Assembly (NCBI GenBank): GCA_964058845.1
Contig: CAXKVR010000159.1
Span: forward strand, 62,001-126,000
Direction: 5' to 3'
Source of the DNA: Carex sylvatica
Lineage: Eukaryota > Streptophyta > Magnoliopsida > Poales > Cyperaceae
DNA length: 64,000 bases
Shown here piece after piece: positions 1 to 11,656 of the stretch. The first letter of the stretch is position 1. Every line of letters starts with the position of its first letter. The notes beneath the pieces were generated by a model that worked only from the letters and a program-made list of their open reading frames with translations, was not told the DNA's origin and searched no databases. The position numbers were made by a program, and so were the translations under genes.

Positions 1-442
1 GTGCATTTGAACCCTCCTCTTTGAAAATTTGCTATAATATTTTCAACAGTGAAATTTGAACACGGCATACATCTTTCATATTATCTTGAGCAAAATTGAT
101 AAAATTATAAATTAATACATATGCAAAGTTGAATAATTAGGTCTCAAGTTTGGCACTGCTTTGATCCGTTTAGCTAATTATTTTATGTTTTATAGATAAA
201 AGTTGAAAAAATTATAATTTTTTTACAATATAATATGAACTATGTACACATTTTTTGAGATATTTTATATTTGATTTAATACATATATTTAATTTTTTGG
301 AAAGACCTTCATATAACTTTCATTTTATATAGTGTGTGTTTATATATATTATATAAAATCCAGTCAAATGATTAAAACAAACTGCGCAACAAAAAAATCC
401 ACGTAATTATATTTTTGAAAACTTTCGCAGACTGCAAAATCA

Positions 443-517
443 TAAGAGGGACTTGAACTCTCGATTTTTTTTACAACAGTTCTAGAACTTTTTTCTAACC
501 AACTGAATTACCTCTCA
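443..517 (-). pseudogene. tRNA-derived remnant (A-box and B-box retained)
   Basis: On the minus strand a stretch of about 74 bases contains a tRNA A-box-like string (TAATTCAGTTGGTTAGA) and a B-box-like string (GAGTTCAAGTCC) at tRNA-like spacing. The ends can partly pair (GAGAGG with CCTCTT). The anticodon arm does not fold into a proper 5-bp stem with a 7-base loop, so no anticodon can be assigned. It looks like a decayed tRNA gene or the head of a tRNA-derived SINE. No SINE tail was recognised. Confidence 0.35.
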
Positions 518-904
518 TTTCTCATATTTTTAATACAATATTTTATTAACTCAAACATCAATACATTTTTTCTCAGAAATATAAATTTAATGCATTATAT
601 ACTGTAGTTTTACGTTACTTCCAAAGATATATGGAACAAAAAATAAATTATCAACTATTTAAGTACAAAGGAGCTTAATGAATGTGCAAATGATTTATTT
701 AATGTTTGTGTAAGAAATATATTATGTTTTCTAATTGATCCGTTTCTGAAAACAAATGATTTACTTTATCTACTTGTGATACATATACAGTGACATTTAA
801 ACATATCTCTTTGTGTACATCACGAGTAAGAAAATAAATCATTTGCTCTTAAAACTGACCAATTGAAAGACTACTATTTTTCTTAACCATCCTACATTTT
901 TTTT

Positions 905-1085
905 AATAAATGATAAAATGAATACTTTATAAATTTAAAATAAGTTCTAATAGAAAAAATAATAAATTGATTAAATTTGTGAGTTTTTGAAATTTAGAAG
1001 GAAAAATATGAGATTATGGATTTTAGAGGGGTAAATACATAACTTCAAAGTTTTTGAGAGGTATATATGAAATCCCCCCTAAAGT
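905..1085 (+). repeat. Dispersed repeat, also at 46.0-46.2 kb
   Basis: This AT-rich segment aligns by eye with 46020-46195 in the same orientation. Both contain TTAAAATAAGTT, AAATTTGTGAGTT, GATTTTAGAGGGG-like and AATACATAA strings in the same order. A related piece lies in inverted orientation near 44630-44700. It is a dispersed non-coding element of unknown class. The rest of 1-1096 is AT-rich and holds no gene apart from the tRNA-like remnant. Confidence 0.55.
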
Positions 1086-1797
1086 AAGGACGTACATCTC
1101 TCCTCTATATTATGCATCTTAAATTAAATTGGCTGACAGAAACTCTAATGGTTAGGATTGATTGATCTAAATTCGGATTGAATCTGAACCCTCCAGTCAA
1201 ATAATCTGTCTTTCTTTGATTAAATACATCATTTATATGTGTAGAAGTCTATATTTAGTTCAAAATTGGACTCACCACATGTATAGACACACGTATTACC
1301 ACACGCATTTTTGCTTTGCACTGTTGGATTTGAATCAAAAATCGTGCAGATGAAAATCCATTTTTTCGCTGAAACGCTCGTCGCTCCCAGTGAATTAATT
1401 TTGTTGCCCGTCTCCCTCCCAGATCGCTTCTTCCAAAGGAAAAAACCTAATCGCCTCAACGCCTCAGACCCGCGCCTCATCGCCTCAGAGGCTCGGACCC
1501 GCGCCATGCGTCATCTCCTTAGACCCGCGCCTCTCACTGCTTCATCCCTGATCCCTTCTTCCAAAGAAAAAAATGGCCTTAATTGCCGCATTGCCTCAGA
1601 CCCGTGCCTTATCTCCCTCCCCGATCCCTTCTTCCAAAGAAAAAAAAAAGGCATAATCGCCTCATCACCTCAAACCCACTTGGTACTACTGGACCTAACT
1701 ACCGAAGAAGAAGAGAAGACCATCTGTAACCCTAAAAAACCCTAACTACTGAACTCCCAAAGAAGAGAAGAGAAGAGAAGGGGTAGAGAGAAAAGAC

Positions 1798-1845
1798 GAA
1801 GTACAGAGCAGCGATGCCATTTATAATGCCAAGACCAAGATTCAG
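1798..1845 (+). pseudogene. Ubiquitin exon fragment (captured, first part)
   Basis: Translation gives EVQSSDAIYNAKTKIQ, which aligns with the ubiquitin stretch EVESSDTIDNVKAKIQ. No start codon or preceding ubiquitin residues were found in frame upstream. The next codons of ubiquitin (DKEG...) resume at 11438, after an inserted LTR-type block and a probable intron remnant. Fragment and continuation together indicate a ubiquitin-RUB fusion gene captured by the Helitron. The exon edge CAG is followed by GC rather than GT, so a normal donor is missing or has mutated. The region 1400-1790 upstream is rich in CGCCTCAGACCCGCGCC-like short repeats and may be the captured leader. Confidence 0.7.
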
Positions 1846-2074
1846 GCCCCGATTCATCAATCTGTCACACCCCACGGGCACGAGTCGCGACAGTACCCCG
1901 CCGTAAGCATACAACTCCATGTATGCTTACAAGGCAATTCAATTTACATTCAGAAATATAAATCCTAAGTATATAGTCTGGTCAAAGTTTAATACATCAA
2001 AAGTATCTCATCCGGATATTAACCATAAGGCCTACCCTAAAGCTATACAACAAAAAATATTATATGTATATATA

Positions 2075-2496
2075 GAGTGGCTAATGTGCATTTGGAAACA
2101 TATGACTCGAAGTGCTTACGGTCTAAATTTGAAATTTCAAAACTCAAAAAGTCGATCCGAACCGTTCATCTTATTCTCCATATTAATATGTGCTTAGAGA
2201 CCAAATTTTACATTTTTCTGAATTTTTTTACTATTTATTAAGTATTTTACAAAATTGTTGATCCAACGGTGGCTGCTGATTTTACTGTTTTGTTAAGCTA
2301 CCGTTGGATCAACAATTTTATGAAACACTTAATAAATAGTAAAAAAAATTCAAAAAATATAAAATTTGATCTCCAAGCACATATTAATATGGAAAACAAG
2401 ATGAACGGTTCAGATCGACTTTTTGAGTTTTGAAATTTTAAATTTCGACCGTAAGCACTTCGGTTCATATGCTTTCGAAAGCATATTAGCCACTAT
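2075..2496. mobile_element. Foldback MITE inserted in a TA microsatellite
   Basis: Two arms of roughly 190 bases are inverted copies of each other: AGTGGCTAATGTGC at 2077 against GCATATTAGCCACT ending at 2494. They meet around a short core near 2270-2300. Both outer edges lie in (TA)n. The arms share TGTGCTTRGAGACCAAATTTTA and CTATTTATTAAG-like strings with the foldback element at 13241-13640 and a half copy at 57725. Preference for TA microsatellites recalls the Micron MITEs of grasses; membership here is inference. Confidence 0.65.
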
Positions 2497-5005
2497 ATAT
2501 ATATATATATATATCTCTATCTAGGGTCATATAAGGGCATATTACCAAAGGCCTACTACTCGTGTGCCTCCCCGGAATCAGTCATACCAAAACTTGTAAA
2601 ATAACCCGAAGGGTGGGGGTAAGAATAAATTCTCAGTACGAATTAGGCACAGTTAGATTATTAGACTTGCAATCAAACTCCATATTCAAAAATGAAACCC
2701 ATACAATAGCAATTCAAACAGATACATATTCATAATTAAAGGGATGCATATGCTCGACAACAATTAATCAAATGACTCACAATTAACGGAATTTTCAAGA
2801 TAAAGTTCAAACAAACACATATTTGGCTTAACTCATTTATTTATTAGGGCTTGTAGCAACTACAAATGTTCAATCGAGCTGGACCATTTATCTGATCCTC
2901 GTCTGTAGGGTTACTGACACCTATAGACGTTTCACCGAGCTGGACCCTTTATCTGACACCCATCTGTAATTGCTTGACTTAACCATTTATTAAGGTCTGG
3001 TTCAAGTTATATAAAGAAATTTTACTTTGAAATCATTCCAATTATCGTAATATTCAATTCATCGTACAAACGCATTAACACGTAGGAAAATACCCCCGAG
3101 CCACAGACGTTACACTTGTCACCCATGATTTCAATCCACATATCAATATAATCACTCATCCCTCGTCCCAACCGGTACTGGAAAAACTGAGGGCCATTCA
3201 CCTAAAGCGCTAGAAGGATCTCGGGCTCAAAGTCAGCTATACAGCTCAACTTTGCAAATTCGTTGGATCCAAGTCAGCTATACAGCTCAACTTCTTAAAT
3301 CCACTGTAGGCGACAGAAAAGTTTGCACACTGAGAATTTTGTTTCCTATTGGACATCATGTTAGCTAACAGTGCGTGGCGCGATGTGATGTATCAGATTT
3401 CTTTTCTCTCCCTCTTTGCTTTCCTCCTGGTTCACCCTTGCGACGTACTTACATTCATGATCCATTCGTCAGGATTTTATTATTTTCGATTGTGGAGACG
3501 TTTAACTCCCGATGGGTGCAAGCCCCCGCCGTCAATTACATTAGAAAGACCTTTCGAGTCAAGCTAAACACCTCATTCATTCTGGGATTTGTGCCTATTG
3601 ATTGTGAACTGAGTAATGGGGCTTTAAAAGGGGCTCATGTTCATTTGATTATTTCGTAAATTCTCGGTTGATTTGGACATAATCTGGACATTTTATCTTG
3701 GTCCTATGTGCACGTGCATGTGTAATCAGGGACCTATTTGCAGGGAGTGTACTGGACCTTCAAGGAGTGTGCAGAAGTCCGGATTTAGTTCAATTTGGCT
3801 TTGAGATTCGTACTATATCATTTTATTTGTTTGAACCACTGACAAAGGGGGTCCCAGCCTGTCCGTGGACCATTGATTCTCATGTTTGAATTCTAGCCAT
3901 CAGATCTTTTCTTATGCATCAAGATTTGTGCATGTGCTTTAAAATTCATACCACATCAATATCGGGTTAGGGTTGATCTCTGACAAAACGAGTTTGGTGG
4001 ATTCTGGCCACGGCGGCGCTAGCCAAGGGTATAGCTGTGATCGTAGAGGTATCAGGAACCCAATGGTGATGTTGTCGGCCGCCGGCGACCATCAGAGGCG
4101 ACGGTATTGGCATGAACAGTACTTGTCGGTACCGATTGAAGTTTGAATCGATTTTGATAATTTCATTATGACTTCTTCTAATAAATTGGTCATTTGAGTT
4201 ATCCTAAGATGATAAAAGGGACTGAAAACATCAATTTCACGTTTGGATGATCTTTAGACATGATTTAGGTTTTATGAGTTCGGTTACAATACCGATTTGG
4301 TACCGATAGTCATTTAAAGGGGTTTGTGATCAAATTAAGTATTCAGCAGTACTCTTTGGACCATTTAAAGGGTATCTGGTCACCATAGGAACTTTGATTT
4401 ATACAGATTAAGCACTGATTATAAAGGGGCATATGAACATGTATATTTCTAGAATTTCTAATTTGTTTTCCTCTGAATTTTGTAATGAAATCATATATTT
4501 TTATTTTATGAGCTCAAAGATATATAAGTGAGGGACTTTTGTTTAAAATTTCAGATTTTTCTAAGCAGTATTGACTTGTCAAAAGTGCTTAAGTAGTGTC
4601 AGGGGTATACATGGTAATTTTACCAAATTAATTACATAATTTCTATTTTTTTAAAAGTTGAACTTTGGAGGTCCATATCTCCCTGTAGGAATGTCCAAAT
4701 AATACAAATTTTGGATCTATTTCATGTATTTTTCTGTGTTCTATCTTACTGTGAAGTTGGTTTTGCAATTTAATCCTTTAATTAATCAGTATTGATAGAT
4801 CTGTCAGTTTAGGTCAAATGGGTATGATATCCCACAAACATACCTACTTTCCGACCTATATTGTGTACCAAAATCTGTGTCTAGAATCATTTAATCAGTT
4901 GTATTTCATTAAAATATCCATAGAATGTGGTACTGCTGCGAGTTTATTCTTATTTTGCAGGAATGAGATGAAATCGAGGAGAATCTGGAATTTGAGAAGT
5001 ATTGA

Positions 5006-6023
5006 CACGACCCGTGTACAATCTTGTGCGGGTCGTACCAACCTCGACTCGACCACAGACACGACTGCTGACTCGACCTCAGAAGAGACACAGGCACACG
5101 ACCCGTACAGGATGTTACACGGGTCGTATCAGACAAATCCGAAAAGAGATCTAGAGTTCTGAAAAGAAATCTGAAGGAAGGAAAGTCGGCCTAGGCTATA
5201 AAGGCGGGATTTCTTGCACCAGAAAGGCATTCTGGAGCAGAGAGACAATTCTAGGGTTAGAGATTGACGGCTATTGCTTGGAGACGAAGTTGAGAAGCAA
5301 AAGACGCGAGTTTTTGTTGTGGATCTTCTTTGTACTTCGGGTTTTAGAATGAATTCTTATTCCTTTATCTTTGTTATCTGTTTTAGTACTATGTTTGAGT
5401 AGTTTTATTTGTTTCTAGGGTTAAGATGTAATCGAATGTTTTGTTTTGCATCTAGTTATTGGATTTTTACGTTGAAATTTGTGTTTACTTGATTGTGATT
5501 GATTTTAATTGCTTAGTTTGAATTGCTTGATTATTATTTGGTTTGACCACTAGATGAGGCCACATCTATAAGGTACTGTGTCCAATTTGATCTTGCAACC
5601 AGATTAAGTACATGAGGTAGGATTAGTGATCCGACAGGGGAAACCAACTAGTAGCCGGAAGGTGAATATTTCCTCTTATCGACGGATAAGAGGTTACCTT
5701 TAGTATTCCAAACAAGTAACTTGGTAACTCGAACCAATATACGACAGTTGAGGTTTAGAGCCCAAAGAGGGCAGATATTGCAGATTCCATACCAAGTCGA
5801 TAAACCAACATACGACAGTTGAGGTTTAAAAACATTAGGTCTGGTCAGTTGAACCCTACACAAAGGAAACACGTAAAGAAACAGTGACTGGTGCATTAAC
5901 TTGAAGTCCACACGACCCGTGTACGACAGTACACGGTCCGTGTAAAATGATACGACCCGTGTAGGAAACTACACGGTCCGTGTAAGCTGATACGACCCGT
6001 GTAAGAAATTACACGGTCCGTGT
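5006..6023 (+). repeat. Five hairpin-forming CACGACCCGTGT repeats
   Basis: Imperfect palindromic units of about 31-33 bases occur at 5006-5036, 5097-5127, 5911-5943, 5951-5983 and 5991-6023. Each has an arm like ACGACCCGTGTA and a partner like TACACGGTCCGTGT or TACACGGGTCGT around a short loop. The last three are spaced 40 bases apart. They sit on both sides of the TATA box of the LTR-like region, so RNA from that LTR would carry a run of small hairpins. Confidence 0.75.
5197..5203 (+). promoter_or_regulatory. Candidate TATA box of the nested LTR
   Basis: TATAAAG lies in a GC-richer context (GGCTATAAAGGCGGG) about 45 bases before the leader sequence of the LTR-like region. The match and its position relative to the leader support a retroelement promoter. 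There is no direct evidence of transcription. Confidence 0.4.
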
Positions 6024-9000
6024 CAGGGACTGAGAGGCAGAACTGAGATAAGTCTGAAACCCTGGAAACTCCTTTTATTATTGATTTAAACCAAGTTTAT
6101 TTACTGTCTTCCATTTAATTACTGTTATTGAACTGATTAGGAATTAAATACCAAAAACCAACCATTTCTCACTTCTAGTCTTTAACTAATTTAAGTAGAA
6201 TCCGGTTTAGATTTGAACCGTCCCTGTGATCGATACCCGACGATATACTACTCGATAGGACTGTGCACTTGCAGTCTGAACCGAAGGTGTATTAAAGGTT
6301 AAAAGGTACAGCTTGCTGTACTGAAACTTTGTACCATACGCTTTTGTGTGAACAGGGTACATTTCAGTGCATTGCATCATAACAGTAGCACTTTACAGTG
6401 CATGCATTACTGAGTATCATGCATGGACAATACCTGGGGCTGGTCAAAGATATCTAATACCTATGCAAAGGCCTGGTTTAGAACATAACATGTTTTGAGG
6501 GTATTATACCACTGTTTTGTATACTAGTATCAAGGAAAAGAAAATCAAAGGCTTCAAAGGTTAACAAATCATTATTAAGTGTATTTTAAGACATGTCAGA
6601 CTTTGGAAATATGTAGGGAGGTCCCTGAATTTTAGAAAATCATGTCTTTGAGCATATCCACTTGATTTTAAAGAGCAATATCATCAAAATTTCATAAGAC
6701 AAAGAATGTAAATAGCATATGACAGCATAACTGTTGCATATTTACATTTTAGTCCTCAGTTTATCACTATTTGCAAATATACCCTAAAAAATAATGAAAT
6801 TAGCCATTTTAAAGGCATAACTTCAACATTTCTTTAGATTTACTTGCATCTAGGCTCTCTCAAGTGGACTTAGGGTTGAGAACTGCAAATGATGCTAGCT
6901 GGGTCACTTTAAACAGCCCTTGTGTGTTTATCCTTTAATTAAATCACTTTATTTCCCATTTTTAATCATTTTTGTAAAGAGATCATAGGTTTAAATGAGC
7001 AAGGATGCCAGCTGGCTCACTACACTCATTTTTGCCTACAATTAATTTATAAAATGATTAAGGGAATGCAGAAAAGAAAAGAAAAATGTACAAATATGCA
7101 TGAAAATGTGGTTTTTATGAAATTTTTATACTAAAGCAGTAGACTTTTATTTTTTTAAATATTAATATATATTTATATACATGTTTAAATGATTTTAGAA
7201 AAAAAACATCAAATCAGAACAATAAAGAACAAGAAAATGCAATAAAGAGAACCAAATAGTAAGGAAAACAACTTCATTTCTCAAATTCAATACATATCAT
7301 GGCCCCTGAGGACCTTACATCTCTTTAGAGCCCTAATTACCTATCAATTAGACTGATTACAGCAGGAGAATAGCAAGGATTTTACTTTTGAAGGCTACTG
7401 GTACACTGGTACAGTACCAGTATGTGTATATGTGAATGTATGGTGTTTATAATAGCTAGGGCTTATATCTTTTTTTTTTATTTGAGCTAAATAGAGCATG
7501 TATATATAGCCATCAGGTCTGGAGAGGTCTAGAGTTAGGTTTAGCCTATGCTGGCATCATCCATGCCCTTCAATTTCTTCAATTTAATTCCAATGCTCCA
7601 GATTCAATCCTTAGCCTTTAAGGCATCATTTGCAAAGGTTTAGACCAATCAATTCATGCCATATTGGCAGTCCATGGGATAGTGTATACATAGCCCTTGA
7701 TTTTATGCATTTAAAGGGTTGAAATTGAGTGTAGGTTGTCATGCTCTTCCTCATGCATGGGAGAAGAGATTCTTCTATTTTGTCTCATTACATAGGCGCC
7801 ATAACAGCTATTAATTCATGTGTCAGACTCATCTTAACAGATATTTCCTATTTAGGATATACTGTGCATTGCTTTCACGCATATAAGTATGCCAGTAGGC
7901 AATTCAGGTATATACCCTTTAATTAATGCATTGAAGAGTCTCATTTAACGTTCAATGATCATCTCTAAACATTTAGAGAGCTTGGGTACCATTTCATTAC
8001 TCTCAATTTCATAAACCCTATAACTCAAGTATTTGGGTTCAATCTATTCAGACCCATTTCTGTCAAATTGACAGCTCAAAGAGTGTCGCCTTGAGGTAAA
8101 AAGCATTCATATGCTTTCAATTTTACATTTTAAGCTTTGCTCCGCTTGAATTGTGATTCTCTATCACCGGAGAATGGAAAAAAGGAAGGGAGAAGGAGAT
8201 GAGAGGTTGTCGGGTGGGACCTGCATGCCAGCTCTCCTCTGAGCTCCTTCTTCTTCTTTGTTTAGGCTTGGTGTATCATGAGCCATATAGGGGTTTGAGC
8301 GTGGTGTATAATGCACCGAGTGCATGAGTCCCGAAGGGGTCGGGGAGCACTGAGGCGCTGGGGTTTTAATCTGCCCCGGGCTTGCTTAGACATGGTGCAT
8401 GGTGAACCATTCGACTGTCAGTTCGGTTCATGTGCTTATTCCCTGTGCTCTAGGTTTATCTAGATCTATAACTCAGCAAATTTCTTCATTGATTTACTGA
8501 CCAGTGGGTCCAGGGTTCATAGTATTACTCTGGTGCTCCAATTTGTACCCAGAAAGGCTAAGGCTATTGCTATGAGTACCCAGAGCCATGTGGCACCAAT
8601 CATGAGCTGTCAAATCAGCATATTCTTTAAAAATTCACAACTCCTTTACCATTTAGAGTTAGAACTCGTATAATATGTCTAAATTCATGGTTCTTCATAT
8701 AGAATATTATCATGAATTTTAATATGACATTACTGAGTCATCTTGGAGATCCTTCATGTATACTTGGTATTTTCCAAGTATTAAAATCATTTTTTAATTT
8801 CCGTTTATTTAATTAGCGACATTTTAGGTACAACATCCACTCACATGTACATTCTCAATCAGCAGTTCGTGGTGACTCTCAACCATAATCAAATCATAAT
8901 AGATCGACACAACTGACAACCATAGAAGCATGCAAATTATTCAAGTCACGTCAATTCGAGTTTAATTTGATTGGGCTATGCAAATTATTTACGCAATTCA

Positions 9001-9964
9001 ATGATGCAACAATCAGACATTCAACATGACAAACGAATAAAGAATTTAATTCCTAAAAATGAAATATCAAACAAGTCCAAGAATTCTGCACCTGTTTACA
9101 ACGAGCGTATCGCTTAATTACGGATCAGACGTCTCGAAATGTCCTGCGAATTCCTGCTCGACCAAGCATACACCTATATTACATGTATACTTGGTTTAAT
9201 TCTAGTTCAACGGTCGAGATGCTTACTCGAGTTTATTAATGACTTATACATTCCTTAACCAATTCCTATACTTTGGTATCGATTCTTTTGATTCCTTCTT
9301 TCTTACTAAAAATCTCTAAAACTTCACACATTTACATCTAGGTCCTCTAACCATATACAATTCTAATTAGGTCAATTTGTAGGTATACCAATTTACTATC
9401 TCACTATTTTGGTTCTCGTAACATTTCAATTTGCCAATTAATTAAACCCTAATTTGGTGGAAATTCGAATTAATCGCTAGATGTCAAGGTCGAGGGAGAG
9501 GTTTACCGATTACAAGTCTATTTGGTCGGATTAGCCTAATCAATCAACAATATTTCCCAATTTTGGATTTGGTACCAAAAACTCTAGAAATAGAAATCCA
9601 AAATTGAGATGAAATCGAGAAAATAATCGACAAATAAATAACAAGGAAGCTCAAAGGAGATAGAATACTAGCAATTTAAACACAAATCTCGGGTATAAAG
9701 CGAAAACCCAAACAATGGTGAAATTTGGGTTTTGAGAGAGAAGATGAGAGAAGGGAATACCGGATGGGAGAACTAAATGAGATGATCAACCGACTTCTCG
9801 CTTCTTTCTTCAATTTAACGAGAGGTTTGGTGAGTTTTGGAGGGAGAGGAAGCTCTCTCTCTCTTTTCTTCTTTCTTTTGGCCGAACACACACAAGCACA
9901 GGGGAAAGGGGGCGAAGGGGAAGAGAGAAAGAAAAAGAGAAAATCTGAGATTTGGTTAAAAGAC

Positions 9965-10410
9965 CCTCTGAGTGTGGACGCACTCACTTTCAGTGCGGAT
10001 CAGTCACCCGCACTCAGCACTTAAACAATTATTAGGAACTCAGAAAATCACAGGAAATTCATGAGTGTGGATGAACTCAGTACTTAGTCGAATTTTCATC
10101 AAATTGACACTTCTCAGAAAAATATCCGAGGCTAATGCGTCTGCATTCAAATCCAGTGCGGGTCAACTCATCCGCACTCAGTACTTGGCAGATTTCAGGA
10201 AATTCAAGTAAACATAGAAATTTTATGAGTGCGGACGCACTCGTATAAATTCAAAAATTAACAAAAAGGAAACTGGAGTCAGTGAGGATCATCCATCCAC
10301 ACTCACCACCAGTGCAGACGCACTAGAAGAATTTCAGAAAACTAATTAAGGAGAACAGGAGCCAGTGCTGGTCAGCCACCCGCACTCACCACCAGTGCGG
10401 ATGCACTGAA
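9965..10410. repeat. Dispersed GAGTGCGGACGCACTC palindromes
   Basis: Short palindromic or near-palindromic units built from GTGCGG and CCGCAC recur about nine times, for example near 9967, 9991, 10061, 10160, 10227, 10310, 10363 and 10393. Typical forms are GAGTGCGGACGCACTC and AGTGCGGATGCACT. They lie in the upstream part (minus sense) of the outer LTR-type block. They parallel, with a different sequence, the hairpin units at 5006-6023. Confidence 0.7.
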
Positions 10411-11437
10411 CCTGTAGATAGTCAGAATTTCATATTTTCGAAGCGGTTTCGATTCACATTTGACTTGCTTATCTAGAGAAACATTATTTTAAGTTTAAAT
10501 TCCTATTTCGTCAGTAAGATTTTTCGATTTTTGTTTTTAAAATATTTAAAAATTTATTGTTAAAATTTCATAATGTAACACAATCTCTCTTTTCCCTTGA
10601 TCTTGTTGAGTACCTAGGATTTTGTCTAAATTTAGTTTTTTTTTTTAATGTAAAATCATACTTTTAATAGGTACCATGTGTGTATTTTACACGATTTAGG
10701 TTGGAATCACAACTTCTGTACATGGAGAAAACTTTGAGGGTATCAAAACAAGAAAAGATCTTTTTGGTATCCCTCTATTAATTTTTATAGTTAAATTGAA
10801 TTAAATTCTAGTTAATTATTCATGTGGGGCTATGTAAATTGTAAACAACACCACCAATACTGGTACACAATTCCATCATTTCTCAATCACCTTGACATAT
10901 AAGAAATAAGGCTTTTAAGAAGCTCTTGCCTCAGCATAGAAAAGACTTGCCCTTTCAGAATCTAAATGAAACTTCAACTCTTGAACTGTTTCAAATCCGG
11001 ATTCCAAAATTGCTTATTTGATTTCATCAGTGTAATTCCCTTGCATGGTTGCACCCCATCTGGATTTATTATTGCTGACGTCCTCTCCTTGGATTCATGA
11101 TTCTGGCCCCCCAATTAAATCACAAAATGGGTCAAAAACCCAACAAAATAATCGATCAAAGAAAAGAGAATAGAAGGTGCAGACAACAGGTTAGCTTACA
11201 GTGAGAAAAGGAGGTGTTGGAAGAGAAGGAAGAAATACAGCGAGAGAGGTTTCATGGAGATGCAAGTTTCAAATTTCTCTTCCCAGTCCCTTAGAGGAGC
11301 ATCTTACCAGCACTGAAAGCATATCCAATTATTAATATAACCCCACGAGTCATGCCTATCAGTAACTTTTAAGATTTACCTAACTCTACTTTATGTGAAA
11401 ATCTTTATCTAAAAATATATGTTGGTTGGTACAACAG

Positions 11438-11656
11438 GATAAGGAGGGGATCCTGCCAGATCTGCAGAGACTGGTATTTTCTGGCCGATTACAACATTCA
11501 AAAGGAGTCGATGCTGCACCTGGTGCTCCTTCTCAGGGGCGGTACCATGATCAAGGTCAAAACCCTCATTTGTTGAAAAATTGAGATCGACATTACCGTC
11601 GACCGCATCAAGGAGCATGTTGAGGAGAAGAAAGACATCCCTCCTGTGCAGCAAAG
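11438..11656 (+). pseudogene. Ubiquitin-RUB/NEDD8 fusion gene fragment (captured)
   Basis: Reading begins [15 protein letters not shown], the ubiquitin stretch after KIQ. A deletion then removes about ten residues (GKQLEDGRTL region) and shifts the frame. It resumes with [20 protein letters not shown], continues into TMIKVKTL and, after a stop, KIEIDI...DRIKEHVEEKKDIPPVQQR. The second part is the start of RUB/NEDD8, fused directly after the ubiquitin di-glycine as in plant RUB genes. The end CAAAG is followed by GTAAAC, a good donor, so intronic sequence was captured too. A probable acceptor (GTACAACAG) precedes 11438. The frameshift and the in-frame TGA make it a pseudogene. Between 10586 and 11437 I see only probable intron or captured non-coding sequence. 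Confidence 0.82.

Larger units (their letters stand above)
4980..6295 (+). mobile_element. LTR-like region of Ty3/gypsy (Tat/Athila-like) type
   Basis: The segment has a TATA box followed by a leader (AGGGTTAGAGATTGACGG) and a T-rich stretch. Near its end is GTGATCGATACCCGACGATA followed by ACTCGATAGGACTGTGCACTTGCAG. That string resembles the 3' portion of LTRs of large plant Ty3/gypsy elements as I know them. No primer-binding site or coding domain was identified after it. It is probably a fragment or solo LTR nested in the larger block. The 5' boundary is not defined. Confidence 0.4.
3305..8834. mobile_element. Nested insertion inside the LTR block (composite, non-coding)
   Basis: ATCCAC occurs directly before 3305 (3299-3304) and directly after 8834 (8835-8840). 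The flanks extend to an 8-base near-match (AAATCCAC and ACATCCAC). Removing 3305-8834 joins two segments that read smoothly as one LTR-like sequence. The ends are TGTAGGCGACAG and TTAGGTACAAC. The interior contains no convincing protein-coding frame. It carries a plus-strand LTR-like region (about 4980-6295), and 6300-8800 shows only AT-rich sequence with no recognisable gene. Class and exact ends are uncertain. Confidence 0.35.
1863..10580 (-). mobile_element. LTR-type retroelement remnant with 5-bp target duplication
   Basis: The block is bounded by TGTCACACCCC at 1863 and ...CATAATGTAACA at 10580. It is flanked on both sides by CAATC (1858-1862 and 10581-10585), a perfect 5-bp target duplication. 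Read on the minus strand it starts TGTTACATTATG and ends GGGGTGTGACA, which resembles Ty3/gypsy LTR termini. No gag, pol or integrase frames are visible. I could not find a second copy of either terminus inside, so the best reading is a solo LTR of about 3.2 kb (1863-3304 plus 8835-10580) interrupted by a nested insertion and a foldback element. It splits the captured ubiquitin sequence of the Helitron, so it inserted later. Confidence 0.6.

Noticed and set aside
1311..1745. 144-codon plus-strand frame
   Set aside because: Composition follows CGCCTCAGACCC short repeats with no recognisable domain. It is more likely captured leader sequence in the Helitron.
4818..5162. 114-codon plus-strand frame
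   Set aside because: It runs across the hairpin repeats of a retroelement LTR, with no protein similarity seen.
5006..6023. Possible CRISPR-like array (regular palindromic repeats)
   Set aside because: The genome is that of a plant, the spacing is not repeat-spacer, and the units sit in an LTR promoter context.
9676..10024. Overlapping ~100-codon frames on both strands with poly-Phe or Lys/Glu-rich products
   Set aside because: Purine/pyrimidine-rich leader-like sequence of the retroelement, with no homology visible.
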